DNA of 64,000 bases from Pedobacter aquae (GCF_008195825.1 NZ_CP043329.1:1736001-1800000), one strand, 5' to 3'; positions 17,921 to 28,393 are shown, numbered from the stretch's first letter. Numbers and translations: made by a program. The notes: generated by a model not told the origin, from the letters alone.

Positions 17921-20002
17921 CTATTGTGGGTAATCTATCCTAACATGGTAGATACCCATCAGCATTGTTTTGAAAATCAGCTTAATAGTCTCAATTTCCT
18001 TCAATGTAATATTACTATCATTTAATTGATCTTGCTCTAATTTATAATCAATAATGCGTTCTACCAGGTTATTGATGCTCTCTGCATCGGGTTCTTTCAA
18101 ACTTCTTGATGCTGCTTCAACAGAATCTGCTAACATCAATACCGCAGTTTCTTTACTAAAAGGAATTGGGCCAGGGTAACGGAAAGTATTTTCATCTACA
18201 ATCTTCTCTGGAAAATTTTTCAAGAAAGACTGGTAAAAATAATCTACCCTAGTATTGCCATGATGCGTTCTGATAAAATCTATAATCACTTCTGGCAGAT
18301 TATGTCTACGAGCAAGTTCAACACCGTTTACCACATGTCTGATGATGATTTGGGCACTTTCCTCATAAGGTAATTTATCATGCGGATTTAAGCCTTTATT
18401 TTGGTTCTCAATGAAAAACTGTGGATTTTCCATCTTTCCAATATCATGATAAAGCGCTCCTGCCCTTACCAACAGGGCATTTCCTCCTATTTTAAAAATG
18501 GCAGATTCTGCCAAATTAGCTACTTGCAAAGAGTGCTGAAACGTACCAGGCACTTTATAAGCTAACTCTCTTAATAAAGTAGAGTTGGTATTGGTAAGTT
18601 CCATTAAAGTAATGTCTGAGGTGATGCCAAACATCTTCTCGAACAAATAAATTAAAGGATAAGCCAATAAAGACAGTAATACACTAAAAATAAAAGGCAA
18701 GAATTTGAGCCATTCTACAGATGCCAAAGCTCCTTCTCTAATTAAAGATATACCTAAATAAGAAATAAAATAGGTAAGTAATATCAACAAGGCGCTAATT
18801 AAAAATTGCTCTCTACGTACCAGATTTTTAATACTATAAATAGAAACCATACCAGCCGAAATTTGCAAGAAAGCAAACTCGAAGCTATTAGGTACAAAAA
18901 AACTTGCTATCAACACCACTAATAAATGGATATTCATAGCTAAACGGGTATCAAATAATATCCTGATGATGATAGGAACAATACAATAAGGAATGTAATA
19001 CAAACTTGGCAACTTCATCCGGATAGACCAAGAAAGGAAAAACAGCATCCCGGTTACAACCAATAAAATTAAAGAGATTTGCCTATTATCCTGAAAAATA
19101 TCTTTCCTAAACAAATAAAGAAAAACCATTAGTAAAGAAACGATAAGCGCAACCAGTAAAAACTGACCTAAAAGCACCAAATTTCTATCTCCGGTAACGC
19201 GGGCATTCTCTTCATAAGCCAAACGTAAGGATTCTAATTTTTGGTAAACTTCATCATTAATGGTAGAACCATTTTCAATAATAACCTCACCTTTTTGTAC
19301 CATGCCTCTGGTAGAGGAAACATTTTCTATAGCTTGTTTTTGTAGGCTCTCTGTAAAGCGTTCGTCTAGTAAAATATTGGGTGTTATCCTGTCTTTTAAA
19401 ACATTTACCAGAATATCAGTCCTCACTTTTTTATTTTCTACAACACGTTCGCTAGCCAAAGAAAAAGCTGAGGTTGTGGTTAATAAAGTTGCCGTACTTA
19501 CCTCTGTTTTGATATTGTTTTTCAACAACATCATTAAATAATTGGCATTATCTTTTTCTTTCTGATAGCTCTTATTTAAGCCTATAACGCCTTTTTGATA
19601 AATATTTTTGAGTAGCTCGAAACCAAATTCAAACGTTCTTTCTTTGTAATCATCATCAGGTAATCCTGCCGAACGCCATTTGGCTTCAAAATCTGCCTGA
19701 TACTCACTTAACTGAACTTCTAAAACTTTTTCATCTAAACGGTAAACAGGTAAAATAGACTTTAAAATATTGTCTTTATCAGATTTTATTTCTTGTGTAG
19801 TTTTTCTAATTGCAAAATTATAGGGAGATATTAAATCATCATGCATCCAAACTATACCCTTTTCAAATTCATATTTGAATCTAGCTTGTTTGGGTAGTAT
19901 AGCAGTGATAAACAGGATGCTAAGCACCATTAAAACATATTTAAGGGCATAAGCATATTTCCTGTAAATAATTTTATGCGAATCTCTGTTGATAGTAGCC
20001 AC
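17921..20002 (-). CDS. PgpH-like 7TM HD-domain hydrolase
   Basis: 693 residues arranged as in the 7TMR-HD family: one N-terminal membrane segment, an extracytoplasmic 7TMR-HDED region to about residue 270, seven membrane segments (about 275-465), and a cytosolic HD domain with HSLQVANLAE, ALYHDIGKMENPQFF and the later IRTHHGNTRVDYFY. In Firmicutes PgpH degrades cyclic di-AMP; the same activity is inferred here but not shown. The start at 20002 is supported by the charged N-terminus before the first membrane helix. A single gene with its own spacer on each side. Confidence 0.9.
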   Translation of the reverse strand: MATINRDSHKIIYRKYAYALKYVLMVLSILFITAILPKQARFKYEFEKGIVWMHDDLISPYNFAIRKTTQEIKSDKDNILKSILPVYRLDEKVLEVQLSEYQADFEAKWRSAGLPDDDYKERTFEFGFELLKNIYQKGVIGLNKSYQKEKDNANYLMMLLKNNIKTEVSTATLLTTTSAFSLASERVVENKKVRTDILVNVLKDRITPNILLDERFTESLQKQAIENVSSTRGMVQKGEVIIENGSTINDEVYQKLESLRLAYEENARVTGDRNLVLLGQFLLVALIVSLLMVFLYLFRKDIFQDNRQISLILLVVTGMLFFLSWSIRMKLPSLYYIPYCIVPIIIRILFDTRLAMNIHLLVVLIASFFVPNSFEFAFLQISAGMVSIYSIKNLVRREQFLISALLILLTYFISYLGISLIREGALASVEWLKFLPFIFSVLLSLLAYPLIYLFEKMFGITSDITLMELTNTNSTLLRELAYKVPGTFQHSLQVANLAESAIFKIGGNALLVRAGALYHDIGKMENPQFFIENQNKGLNPHDKLPYEESAQIIIRHVVNGVELARRHNLPEVIIDFIRTHHGNTRVDYFYQSFLKNFPEKIVDENTFRYPGPIPFSKETAVLMLADSVEAASRSLKEPDAESINNLVERIIDYKLEQDQLNDSNITLKEIETIKLIFKTMLMGIYHVRIDYPQ

Positions 20003-20121
20003 TTGTATAATTTGTTCAAAAATAGGATATTAATTATAAAATACCGATTTACATTTTAGAAGAATATCAGCATTATTGATGCTTTGATGCTAACAAATGC
20101 CAAGCCTGTTTTTCTTAAGCA

Positions 20122-20144
20122 TAAAAAAACCCGCATTTGCGGGC
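20122..20144 (-). terminator. Terminator of the 20151-20780 gene
   Basis: GCCCGCAAATGCGGGT on the minus strand forms a tight hairpin followed by seven U (A run at 20123-20129), just 7 bp after the stop codon. Confidence 0.85.
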
Positions 20145-20150
20145 TTCTGA

Positions 20151-20780
20151 TTATATTTTTTCTCCTTTGGCTAATTTCTCTTTTCTGTGGTCTTGCCATA
20201 AGTAATGCATCAGGGTATTCAAAACTACTGCATTCCAATCGTGGTGTAAGCTTAATTTCACTTTTTTACGCTTATCGCTGACGCTATCCACATGTAAAAT
20301 ACCTTTATTTAGGTAGTATTTAATATCGTCCCAATGCACCAACTCGGTTTTAACTTTACCCCAAAACCAAGTTTTGTAAGTCATCATAAAACCTTGATTA
20401 CTTATGGTTGTATTCCCGATATCAAAAGTTTCACCCTCATTTAAAACTTCAATAAAATGGCTCACCAAATACTTTTTAACGTATTGCCACAAGCCAGACA
20501 TGATATAATAATAAGTATGGTCTTCTTCTAAAAGCTCTTCAACCTTACTACTACTAAATTTTATACTGATGTTTTTTCCATCTTTAGCCTGCACATCAAT
20601 GGTGTACTCCTTTTTTTCGGGCTTTTTTGCAGAGCCAATTAAAGAAACGCCATAACGTATAGCCGAAACATCTGCGCAAGCTATAGTACTTTGGTTAACC
20701 TCAATAAATTCTTTATTGATTTTTACTTTTTGTTTAGATGAAGGGATGACGATATCAACGTCAAAATTGTGTTGCTGCAT
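20151..20780 (-). CDS. Conserved hypothetical protein
   Basis: 209 residues, soluble, no signal peptide or membrane segment. It is beta-rich in the N-terminal half (DVDIVIPSSKQKVKINKEFIEV) with a helical middle (LWQYVKKYLVSHFIEVLNEG) and Trp/Tyr-rich strands after it. The alternating pattern could be two PH-like domains, which is only a guess. It lies 23 bp downstream of ruvB on the same strand, so it is probably co-transcribed. I do not recognise a function. Confidence 0.75.
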   Translation of the reverse strand: MQQHNFDVDIVIPSSKQKVKINKEFIEVNQSTIACADVSAIRYGVSLIGSAKKPEKKEYTIDVQAKDGKNISIKFSSSKVEELLEEDHTYYYIMSGLWQYVKKYLVSHFIEVLNEGETFDIGNTTISNQGFMMTYKTWFWGKVKTELVHWDDIKYYLNKGILHVDSVSDKRKKVKLSLHHDWNAVVLNTLMHYLWQDHRKEKLAKGEKI

Positions 20781-20803
20781 GCCTCGAATATAATAATTAT
20801 GAA

Positions 20804-21826
20804 TTAAAAAAGCGTTCCGGTGCCTCCGGATTTTAATTTACCTAAATGATGATAAGCAGCTTCTGTAGCTTCTCTTCCTCTTGCAGTACGCATTAAATAG
20901 CCTTCTTGTATCAAAAAAGGCTCGTAAACCTCTTCTATCGTACCTTCATCTTCGCCTACCGCAGTTGCAATTGTTTTTAAACCTACCGGCCCACCCTTAA
21001 ACTTATCTATAATGGTTGATAAAATTTTATTATCCATCTCATCTAAACCATGCTCATCCACGTTAAGTGCATTTAACGCATAACGGGCTATTTCGGTTTC
21101 AATTTCTCCATTTCCTTTTATCTGCGCAAAATCTCTGGTTCTTCTTAACAAAGCATTGGCTATACGTGGCGTACCTCTACTCCTTCTGGCTATTTCGAAA
21201 GCACCCTCTTCTGTTATAGGTGTTTTTAAAATATCGGCAGAGCGCATCACAATAGAGGTTAATAATTTAGCATCGTAGTATTGTAATCTAGAATTGATAC
21301 CAAATCTTGCCCTTAAAGGCGATGTTAACAAGCCAGACCTTGTAGTGGCCCCAACCAAGGTAAAAGGGTTTAAAGATATTTGTACCGACCGAGCATTGGG
21401 CCCAGTTTCTAGCATGATATCTATTTTAAAATCCTCCATGGCCGAGTATAAATACTCTTCTACCAAGGGACTTAAACGGTGTATCTCATCAATAAATAAA
21501 ATATCGCCGGTTTCTAAATTGGTAAGTAAACCAGCTAAATCGCCAGGTTTATCTAATACTGGGCCACTGGTTATTTTTATGCCCACGCCCATTTCATTAG
21601 CTATGATGTGTGAAAGCGTGGTTTTACCCAAACCCGGAGGGCCATGCAACAATACATGGTCTAAAGCTTCGCCTCTTAAGCGAGCAGCTTTCACAAATAT
21701 TTTAAGGTTTTCTAGAATTTTATCTTGTCCGGCAAAATCTTCAAACTCCTGCGGACGTAACACTTTCTCAACCTCTTTATCTGTAGGATTTAATCGATCT
21801 TTATTAGGATCAAGATTTTCATTCAT
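20804..21826 (-). CDS. ruvB: Holliday junction branch migration ATPase RuvB
   Basis: Drives branch migration of Holliday junctions with RuvA. The 340 residues contain [18 protein letters not shown], Walker A ([18 protein letters not shown]), Walker B ([10 protein letters not shown]), sensor 1 ([20 protein letters not shown]) and the C-terminal winged helix ([20 protein letters not shown]). Length and all motifs are normal. ruvA and ruvC are not nearby. Confidence 0.97.
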   Translation of the reverse strand: MNENLDPNKDRLNPTDKEVEKVLRPQEFEDFAGQDKILENLKIFVKAARLRGEALDHVLLHGPPGLGKTTLSHIIANEMGVGIKITSGPVLDKPGDLAGLLTNLETGDILFIDEIHRLSPLVEEYLYSAMEDFKIDIMLETGPNARSVQISLNPFTLVGATTRSGLLTSPLRARFGINSRLQYYDAKLLTSIVMRSADILKTPITEEGAFEIARRSRGTPRIANALLRRTRDFAQIKGNGEIETEIARYALNALNVDEHGLDEMDNKILSTIIDKFKGGPVGLKTIATAVGEDEGTIEEVYEPFLIQEGYLMRTARGREATEAAYHHLGKLKSGGTGTLF

Positions 21827-21899
21827 GGGGTTGAAGTTAATAAAAACACTTCTGGTTTAGAATAAGTGTAGAAGATTTTTTAGAAAGCAAATGAAATAC

Positions 21900-21985
21900 A
21901 GTTATTTACCGCTAGTCCTGCTAAACGCTCATACGCCTACAAGGCATTAAGCTCGAGGCCGGTATCCGCTTATATCAGGTTTAGG
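21900..21985. repeat. Possible dispersed intergenic repeat
   Basis: The stretch between ruvB and the CE2-like esterase is richer in GC than its surroundings and not coding. It contains CGCCTACAAGGC and GAGGCCGGTATCCGC. It looks like a short repeat family often seen between genes in related genomes, but there is no second copy in this window to prove it. Confidence 0.3.
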
Positions 21986-22041
21986 ATGGCAAAGCCTGTA
22001 GAAATATTAAAGTTTTATTTTCAATAATTCTTCATAAACAT

Positions 22042-23115
22042 TTACCAGCTCAACTCTTTTTCCAAAAATTCAATCAAACTATTGGCTAAATCTTGCTGCT
22101 CTTTGATACTAGGATGCCCACCCGAATTCTTGTAAGGAATAAAATGTGTATAAATCTTTTCGTCTTTTAAACCAGCTACCGCTTTTTTAACATAAGCAGG
22201 CCAAGGCGAGCCCTCTCTGGTGATATCCATATTACCTAAAATACAAACCAGCTTAGCTTTAGGATATTTATTTCTGATGGATGTTAAGAAATTCTGATAG
22301 GATTTGATGATGAAATCTTCTGTAGGTGCTTGCGTTCCAAAAGTAGTTTTAAAGCCCTCGGTATTGGTTTTCTTTACTAGCCAAGAATCGTTCTGAAACA
22401 AATTAACCACCACAGCCTCTGGAGTATACTGCTTAAAATCCCATTTACTTGAAGCATTGTTAGGATTTAAACGGTCATACATCTGTGGCATAATCAAAGG
22501 AAACCAGCTGATCATGATACCTATACCACTTCTACAAATACTATGATATTGTGCATCAAAATGCTTTGCTGTTAAATGAGCATAACTCAAATAAGCATTG
22601 GTAAAAGTACTATCAGGAGAATCTTTACCAGAAAAATCTTCAACCGCATAACCAGCAGTGATAGAATTTCCATAAAACTCAATTTTCCTACTTTTAGGCT
22701 TATCAGCAGGTAAAAATTTAGCATTCTGAGGCAACTCAAAACCATAGAATATGGTTTTACCCCTTGTCCATTCTGTTCTTTTAAAAATTTCTATTTGATG
22801 TTTACCCGGCTTTAAATTTTGAGCAAGGATATAAGTCTTCTTTACTTTTTCTGGTCTAAAAATATAGCTGCTATCACCATCTATGATGATGTTATAGTAA
22901 TTGTTCCCTGTTTCGTCTTGAAAGGTTGCTGAGATTCCACTCCCTTTAAAATTAAGCTTTACACTTGTAGCCGACCAATACAAATCAGCCATAGCTTTAT
23001 CTTTTTTAATTCTTCCTTGGTAAGTAATAGCTTTATGCTGAGGATTTAATTTTTGTTGCGCAAAAGAGGTATAGCTAACCAGCCAAAAGATGAAGAACAG
23101 AAAGTGTTTTTTCAT
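22042..23115 (-). CDS. SGNH-hydrolase esterase, CE2-like
   Basis: 357 residues with signal peptide MKKHFLFFIFWLVSYTSFAQ. An N-terminal beta-sandwich (about 30-130; ITYQGRI through HQIEIFKRTEW) is followed by an SGNH domain starting IEFYGNSITAGYAVED, where the catalytic Ser lies in GNSIT, with the oxyanion Asn in VVNLFQNDSW and the final HPS motif (SGGHPSIKEQ). This two-domain build matches carbohydrate esterase family 2, which removes acetyl groups from polysaccharides. It is likely periplasmic. It overlaps the glycosyltransferase gene by 4 bp (ATGA), so the two are translationally coupled. Confidence 0.87.
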   Translation of the reverse strand: MKKHFLFFIFWLVSYTSFAQQKLNPQHKAITYQGRIKKDKAMADLYWSATSVKLNFKGSGISATFQDETGNNYYNIIIDGDSSYIFRPEKVKKTYILAQNLKPGKHQIEIFKRTEWTRGKTIFYGFELPQNAKFLPADKPKSRKIEFYGNSITAGYAVEDFSGKDSPDSTFTNAYLSYAHLTAKHFDAQYHSICRSGIGIMISWFPLIMPQMYDRLNPNNASSKWDFKQYTPEAVVVNLFQNDSWLVKKTNTEGFKTTFGTQAPTEDFIIKSYQNFLTSIRNKYPKAKLVCILGNMDITREGSPWPAYVKKAVAGLKDEKIYTHFIPYKNSGGHPSIKEQQDLANSLIEFLEKELSW

Positions 23116-23849
23116 GCTGATTTCTTCTTATAGGTTCTAAACCAGCTTCTTATTTTCATTTCGATAACTCCTAAAAAAGCTTCTCTGAAGATTTTAGTCG
23201 ACATTTTAGACGTTCCTTCTGTTCTATCCGTAAAAATGATAGGAATCTCTATCACATTAAAACCGTGTTTAATGGCCGTAAATTTCATTTCTATTTGAAA
23301 GGCATAACCCACAAATTTTATCTTATGAAATTCTATAGTTGCTAAAACCTGCTTACGGTAACATTTAAAACCAGCGGTAGCATCTTGTATATCAATACCT
23401 GTAATTAAACGCACATATACTGATGCAAAGTAAGACATCAAAACCCTGCCCATAGGCCAATTTACCACATTTACACCTTTGATATATCTTGAGCCTATAG
23501 CAACATCAGCCCCAGCTAGGCAAGCTTCTCTTAGTCTAATTAAATCATCAGGGTTATGAGAGAAATCGGCATCCATCTCAAAAATAAATTCATAATGATG
23601 GTTTAAAGCCCACTTAAAGCCATGAATATAGGCAGTACCTAAACCTTGCTTTCCGCTGCGTTCTTCAATAAAAAGCCTTTCGGGATATATGCTTTGCAAA
23701 TGTTTTACGATAGAGGCTGTACCATCTGGCGAGCCATCATCAATAATTAAAACATGAAAAGGCTGAGCTAATGAAAAAACCTTGTGAATAATTTTTTCAA
23801 TATTCTCTTTTTCATTATAGGTAGGAATTATAACTAAGCTATCAGACAA
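23112..23849 (-). CDS. Polyprenol monophosphomannose synthase-like GT2
   Basis: A GT-A glycosyltransferase with LVIIPTYNEKENIEKIIHKV, IDDGSPDGT, the metal-binding motif FEMDADFSHNPDD and TAGFKCYRK, as in Dpm1-type enzymes that load a sugar on polyprenyl phosphate. It has no C-terminal membrane domain. The reading frame extends to an ATG at 23879, but that ATG sits inside the loop of a 12-bp perfect hairpin. TTG at 23847-23849 gives the usual start directly before SDSLVIIPTYN and is preferred. Coupled by ATGA to the esterase gene. Confidence 0.87.
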   Translation of the reverse strand: MSDSLVIIPTYNEKENIEKIIHKVFSLAQPFHVLIIDDGSPDGTASIVKHLQSIYPERLFIEERSGKQGLGTAYIHGFKWALNHHYEFIFEMDADFSHNPDDLIRLREACLAGADVAIGSRYIKGVNVVNWPMGRVLMSYFASVYVRLITGIDIQDATAGFKCYRKQVLATIEFHKIKFVGYAFQIEMKFTAIKHGFNVIEIPIIFTDRTEGTSKMSTKIFREAFLGVIEMKIRSWFRTYKKKSA

Positions 23850-23862
23850 TTTGTAAATTTTT

Positions 23863-23891
23863 AGCTTCCAAAAATACATTTTTTGGAAGCT
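23863..23891 (-). terminator. Hairpin between transporter and glycosyltransferase
   Basis: AGCTTCCAAAAA (23863-23874) and TTTTTGGAAGCT (23880-23891) are perfect inverse repeats with a 5-base loop. It may end the transporter transcript although no U run follows on the minus strand, or it may be a leader hairpin of the glycosyltransferase gene. Confidence 0.5.
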
Positions 23892-23927
23892 TATACATAC
23901 ATCAATTCTTATTCTCTTTTTATCGCA

Positions 23928-25426
23928 TTAATGCGCTGTTGGTGCAAGACCTTCTTCTGCACCATGTGTAAGTCTTTTTAAAGGTTTAATGATTAAGAAA
24001 ACCAATAAACCAAAGAGCATACAAAAGATGGCAATACCTGTAAATATGGTAAGTTCGCCAGCCTCAGCAGATGCTTCTGATAAAATACCAGCAACTTTAT
24101 TTCCTAAACCGGTAGCGGCAAAATAAGCTCCCATCATAAAAGCTACATACCTTTCTGGCGATAGCTTGGTGATGAAAGAAAGTGCCACCGGAGATGCGCA
24201 AAGCTCGCCAATGGTATGAAATAAATAAGCTAAAATGAGCCAATGCATAGCAGATTTACCAACTTCTTGATATTCTAAAGCGGCAGCTGTCATAAACAAA
24301 AAGCCCGAGCCCATGATGATCACCCCAACGGCCATTTTAAAAATGGAAGAGGCTTCTTTACCTGCTTTAGCCCATTTTATCCAAAAAGTACCCACTAGGG
24401 TAGCAAAAAGTAAAATAAAAATAGCATTCACACTTTGGAACCAAGATGCTGGAATTTCTGGCAAGAAACTTAAACCTATCATACGGTTGGTTTTTGGTCG
24501 GCATAAACATTCATTAAACCACCTGCTTGTTCAAAAGCTCCCCAAAAAACAATAATGATTAAAAAGGATAGAAAAACAACTTTCATCCTATCTTTTTCTA
24601 TTGCATTACACTCGTTATACATCACCATAGCAACACCTACGGCAAAGCTTAAACCCATAATTAACAAACCATATTGCCAGCTAGAAGTTGCAAAAACAAT
24701 TAATCCTAAAGCTAAAACTGCTAGGGTTGAGAACAGGGAGTTTTTCTTTTTAAAGATGTCTAAAAACAAATTTTGTTGAGGCTCGCCAGAAGTTTTATCT
24801 ACCACAACCAAATCCCCCACATGGGTTAAATATTTTTGTCCGTACAGGTATACCATTTGCCCTAAAGCCATACCCACACCTGCCATCCCAAAGCCATAAT
24901 GCCAGCCATAAGTTTCGCCAACATAACCAACGGCCAAAGCAGAAATAGCAGCACCAAGATTTATCCCCATATAAAAAATATAGAAACCCATATCTTTTCT
25001 TCTATCACCATTGGCATATAAACCGCCTACCATGGTAGAAATATTTGGTTTTAAGCATCCTACACCGGCAACAATTAAAATTAAACCTGTATAAAAAGCC
25101 CACATTTGCTCTATAGCTAAAATACCATGCCCCGCTACCAGCAACCAACCGCCCAGCATGACCGATTTCTTTTGCCCTAAATATTTATCAGCTATGATAC
25201 CACCGGGAATAGAGGCTACATAAACAAACATGGTATACCAGCCATAAAGGGCATAAGCTTCGCCTTCTGTCCATCCTAAACCTGCATTTAAATCGCTTGT
25301 TTTAGCTACTAAATAAAGTACCAAAATGGCCCTCATGCCGTAGTAACTGAAGCGTTCCCACATTTCTGTAAGAAACAAGATATATAGCCCTATGGGGTGG
25401 CCAAATAATTCTTTTTGCTTTTCCAT
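23928..25426 (-). CDS. POT-family peptide transporter, one-base frameshift
   Basis: A proton-coupled oligopeptide transporter. The first part (24479-25426) has the family motif TEMWERFSYYGMRAILVLYL and YIFYMGINLGAAIS; the second (23928-24482) has IPASWFQSVNAIFILLFA and YLFHTIGELCASPVALSFI. The frames overlap by 4 bp and rejoin if the T5 run at 24491-24495 (five A in sense) had six bases, which gives NVYADQKTNRMIGLSF and about 499 residues, normal for the family. As read, translation stops after ADQKPTV. It is a paralogue of the intact transporter just upstream (25498-27276). Error or real mutation cannot be told apart here. Confidence 0.85.
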
Positions 25427-25497
25427 TCAATTTGTTTTGTTAGTGTGTTTTGAAAGATATTGAATTTAGCTGGATTTTTACAAATATTAAAAGCCAA

Positions 25498-27276
25498 TTA
25501 CTTTACGCCATGCATTAATTTCTTCAATAATGGTGTTAGTAAAATGATAAATACCCCTAAAGCAACCGGAATAATGGTAAAGATTAAGAAGAATGCCGAC
25601 ATAGAATAGTTTGCTGTAATCTGGTCTATCATGCCTCCCATGGTACCTGCTATTTTATTACCAATAGCAATAGCTAAATACCAGATACCAAACATAATGG
25701 CTATCATTCTGCCCGGTACCAGTTTACTTACGTAAGATAAACCTACTGGTGATATACAAAGCTCGCCCATGGTATGGAAAAAGTATGCTAACACTAACCA
25801 CATCATGCTTACCGCTGCTGTTTGTGCCCCTTGCGGGATATCACTAGCACCATAAGCTAAAACAGCAAAACCGGTTCCTAATAACATCATCCCTACACCG
25901 TTTTTAACGGTTGCAGGCGGGTTATACTTACTTTCCCAAACCTTAGAAACCAAAGGTGCGCAACTGATGATGAATAAAGAGTTTAAAACGCCAAACCAAG
26001 TTGCCGGAACTTCAGATTTTACATCGCTATACTGCTGAGATAACATGTAAATAACAATTACCCAAATGATGATAAAACCTGTAGCCAAGATGATATTTCC
26101 TAAAGCATATTTTTTAAAGGTATTAGCAAAAAGCTTAAATAAAACATAAGATATGATGATTAAAGGCACTACCGTAATGAGGGTATTGGCAATATTAAAA
26201 ATCAATTTATAATCGCCTGTTAAAACACGAGCAGTATAATCACTAGCAAAAATAGTCATAGAACCACCAGCCTGCTCAAAAGAAGCCCAAAAGAAAATGG
26301 TGATGAAAGCTAAAATGATAACAGCAATCATTTTATCTCTTAATACAGGTGTGTATTGTGATATTCTTTTGATGAGGATGAATAAGAACAACACCAAGGC
26401 TGTTATAATCATGAAATTGCTACCGCTTAAACCAGCAAACTCAAAATTAAAAGCATTTACACTGGTAATTTTTGATACCGGATCATTGATAACCCACGTT
26501 AGGCCGATGATAGATATCAAGCCTATAATCGCTAAATCAAATTTAGAGAATGGATTCAGTTTTTCATCATCATTTACCACTGCACCAGCTATATTTGAGG
26601 CGTCTTCTTTTATCGGCTTTAAGCCAATATCACCAAAAATATTTTGTGTAAAGTAAAATTGCAGCATACCAATCAGCATGAAAATTCCGGCTAAGCCGAA
26701 ACCATAGCTCCAACCCCAATCCGGACTTTCGCCTATATAACCGCATAAAAGCATCCCTAAAAAGGCTCCAGAATTTACACCCATATAGAAAATGGTATAA
26801 GCACCATCTTTCTTTTCAGGATGATTTTTATACATCTGCGCTACAATAGAAGTCATATTAGGTTTAAAGAAACCATTACCAAACACCAATAAAGCTAAGC
26901 CCAAGTACATAAAAATTGGGTCTACCTCTATCGCCATAGACAAATGGCCTAAAGTCATTAGTAAAGCGCCAACAACTACGGCCCAGCGATAACCAATAAT
27001 TCTATCGGCAATATAACCACCTAAAATGGGTGTGAGGTAAGCAAAAGAAGTATATGAACCATAAATGGCTAAAGCATGTTCACGTGGCCAGCCCCAACCT
27101 GGGTTATCACCCATGATAGACGAGGTTAGAAATAGTACCAATAAGGCTCGCATTCCGTAATAAGAAAAGCGCTCCCACATTTCGGTAAAAAAGAGTACAA
27201 AAAGCCCTGCCGGATGCCCTAAAACTTTAGATTTAAAAAAATCTTCTTCTGAAGATTGAAGATGCGTACTAGCCAT
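25498..27276 (-). CDS. POT-family peptide MFS transporter
   Basis: 592 residues, about 14 hydrophobic segments. The POT signatures are clear: TEMWERFSYYGMRALLVLFL near residue 30, FFKPNMTSIVAQMY, YTIFYMGVNSGAFLGMLLCG and, late, YFFHTMGELCISPVGLSYVS. It imports di- and tripeptides with protons in characterised relatives. It is longer than its downstream paralogue because of an expanded loop with extra helices in the middle. The 71-bp gap and same strand suggest tandem duplication and possibly one transcript. Confidence 0.92.
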   Translation of the reverse strand: MASTHLQSSEEDFFKSKVLGHPAGLFVLFFTEMWERFSYYGMRALLVLFLTSSIMGDNPGWGWPREHALAIYGSYTSFAYLTPILGGYIADRIIGYRWAVVVGALLMTLGHLSMAIEVDPIFMYLGLALLVFGNGFFKPNMTSIVAQMYKNHPEKKDGAYTIFYMGVNSGAFLGMLLCGYIGESPDWGWSYGFGLAGIFMLIGMLQFYFTQNIFGDIGLKPIKEDASNIAGAVVNDDEKLNPFSKFDLAIIGLISIIGLTWVINDPVSKITSVNAFNFEFAGLSGSNFMIITALVLFLFILIKRISQYTPVLRDKMIAVIILAFITIFFWASFEQAGGSMTIFASDYTARVLTGDYKLIFNIANTLITVVPLIIISYVLFKLFANTFKKYALGNIILATGFIIIWVIVIYMLSQQYSDVKSEVPATWFGVLNSLFIISCAPLVSKVWESKYNPPATVKNGVGMMLLGTGFAVLAYGASDIPQGAQTAAVSMMWLVLAYFFHTMGELCISPVGLSYVSKLVPGRMIAIMFGIWYLAIAIGNKIAGTMGGMIDQITANYSMSAFFLIFTIIPVALGVFIILLTPLLKKLMHGVK

Positions 27277-27306
27277 AAATATCTAAGGATAATTTGAAAA
27301 AGATGA

Positions 27307-27420
27307 TATCTCAAAATTGCTTTTGTCACATTGAGCGGCGGAGGAATGTATCCTAAGCTCCTCAAAAAAGGCTTCGACTCCGCTCAGCCTGACAATATAG
27401 TTGCTTTGAGACAACCTCTA
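27307..27420. repeat. Dispersed hairpin repeat, copy 2
   Basis: It carries the same plan as the copy at 6941: a TCTCAAAA arm and TTTGAGACAACCTCTA arm, with inner TTGAGCGG and CGACTCCGCTCAGCCTGAC. The left arm is diverged. Here it lies between two genes of the same direction rather than convergent ones. Confidence 0.75.
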
Positions 27421-27496
27421 TGAATTCAATATTAATTAATTGCTATGTAATTGTATAACTTGTATTCTTGAGAAACGAAAATATTACAAATTTGAC

Positions 27497-28393
27497 TTAC
27501 TTCTGCTGATTAACAGGCGGAGCCAATTTTGTAGGGTCTATAAACAGTTCATCACTAATATCAGGGCTATTTTGCAACTTCACATTTTCCTGCAATTGCC
27601 ATTTACCATTTTTAAAACGGTATGCATCGTAACTTAAATCGGGCCCATACATAGAGGCTATGCCAGAGGCCTCTTCATTTGGTGCTGCCAAATGGTCTAA
27701 AACAATCAATTTATCGTCTTTTACATAACGTAATAGCATAGAAACGCTACTGCTATAATCAAATACTTTACGGTTTAAGAAAAGTTTACTTTTCGCATCA
27801 TCCTGTAAAACAGGCTTTCCAAAAACAGCATCTTTTCCACTGAAAGATAGTATCTCTATTACTTTAGATGAAGTGGTTAAAGATTTCCCCTTCCATCCTA
27901 ACAAAATATAATAAGGGTCTTTGATACCCAAAACCGGTATAATTTGATAATAAACCGCTCCGTACCATTGCTTATTAGATAAAATCAGACTGTTATCAAG
28001 TATTTCCGAAGTGTTATCTGTTAGCGGGATAAGTTCTAACTGATTAGGATTATTCAGTTGTATAGCGCCATAATACCTAAAAGAACCATCATCTAACATC
28101 AAAAACCAAGTGAAGAGCTTAAACTTTTTATCATCAGCAGTTTTTACTGTGATGTAGGTGGATAGACTATCAAATGGATAAGAAAAAGAATTTTTTTCTT
28201 TTAAAGCGCTAATTAACGTTCTTACAAATTGGTAATTCGCTTTGATGCGATTTTGCTCTAGCGAATCGTTAGTCATCACTTCCCCTAACTTTTGAAGGCT
28301 AAGCTCGTAACTCTGCATCGTTTCTGGCTTAAGCTGAGCAAAAAGGCTATGAAGCCCTAAAAATAAGACAGTTAAAATACTGTAAAACTTCAT
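27497..28393 (-). CDS. Conserved secreted protein of unknown function
   Basis: 298 residues with signal peptide MKFYSILTVLFLGLHSLFAQ. The mature part is beta-rich, with ITVKTADDKKFKLFTWFLML, YYQIIPVLGIKDPYYILLGWKG and a Pro-rich end. It resembles a family found in Bacteroidota but not functionally described. Its start codon abuts the thiolase stop with no gap, so the two are probably co-transcribed, although a role in acyl metabolism would be guilt by association only. Confidence 0.8.
   Translation of the reverse strand: MKFYSILTVLFLGLHSLFAQLKPETMQSYELSLQKLGEVMTNDSLEQNRIKANYQFVRTLISALKEKNSFSYPFDSLSTYITVKTADDKKFKLFTWFLMLDDGSFRYYGAIQLNNPNQLELIPLTDNTSEILDNSLILSNKQWYGAVYYQIIPVLGIKDPYYILLGWKGKSLTTSSKVIEILSFSGKDAVFGKPVLQDDAKSKLFLNRKVFDYSSSVSMLLRYVKDDKLIVLDHLAAPNEEASGIASMYGPDLSYDAYRFKNGKWQLQENVKLQNSPDISDELFIDPTKLAPPVNQQK

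Noticed and set aside
17774-18025. Open frame on the plus strand over the tRNA fragment and the end of the HD gene
   Set aside because: It opposes a well-supported gene and contains the tRNA remnant.
21900-21985. tRNA or small structured RNA after ruvB
   Set aside because: No cloverleaf or convincing stem set can be drawn; it is kept only as a possible repeat.
24479-24482. Natural two-gene split of the peptide transporter with ATGA coupling
   Set aside because: The two parts together make exactly one normal transporter, and one base in an A run restores it, so a split by design is not needed.
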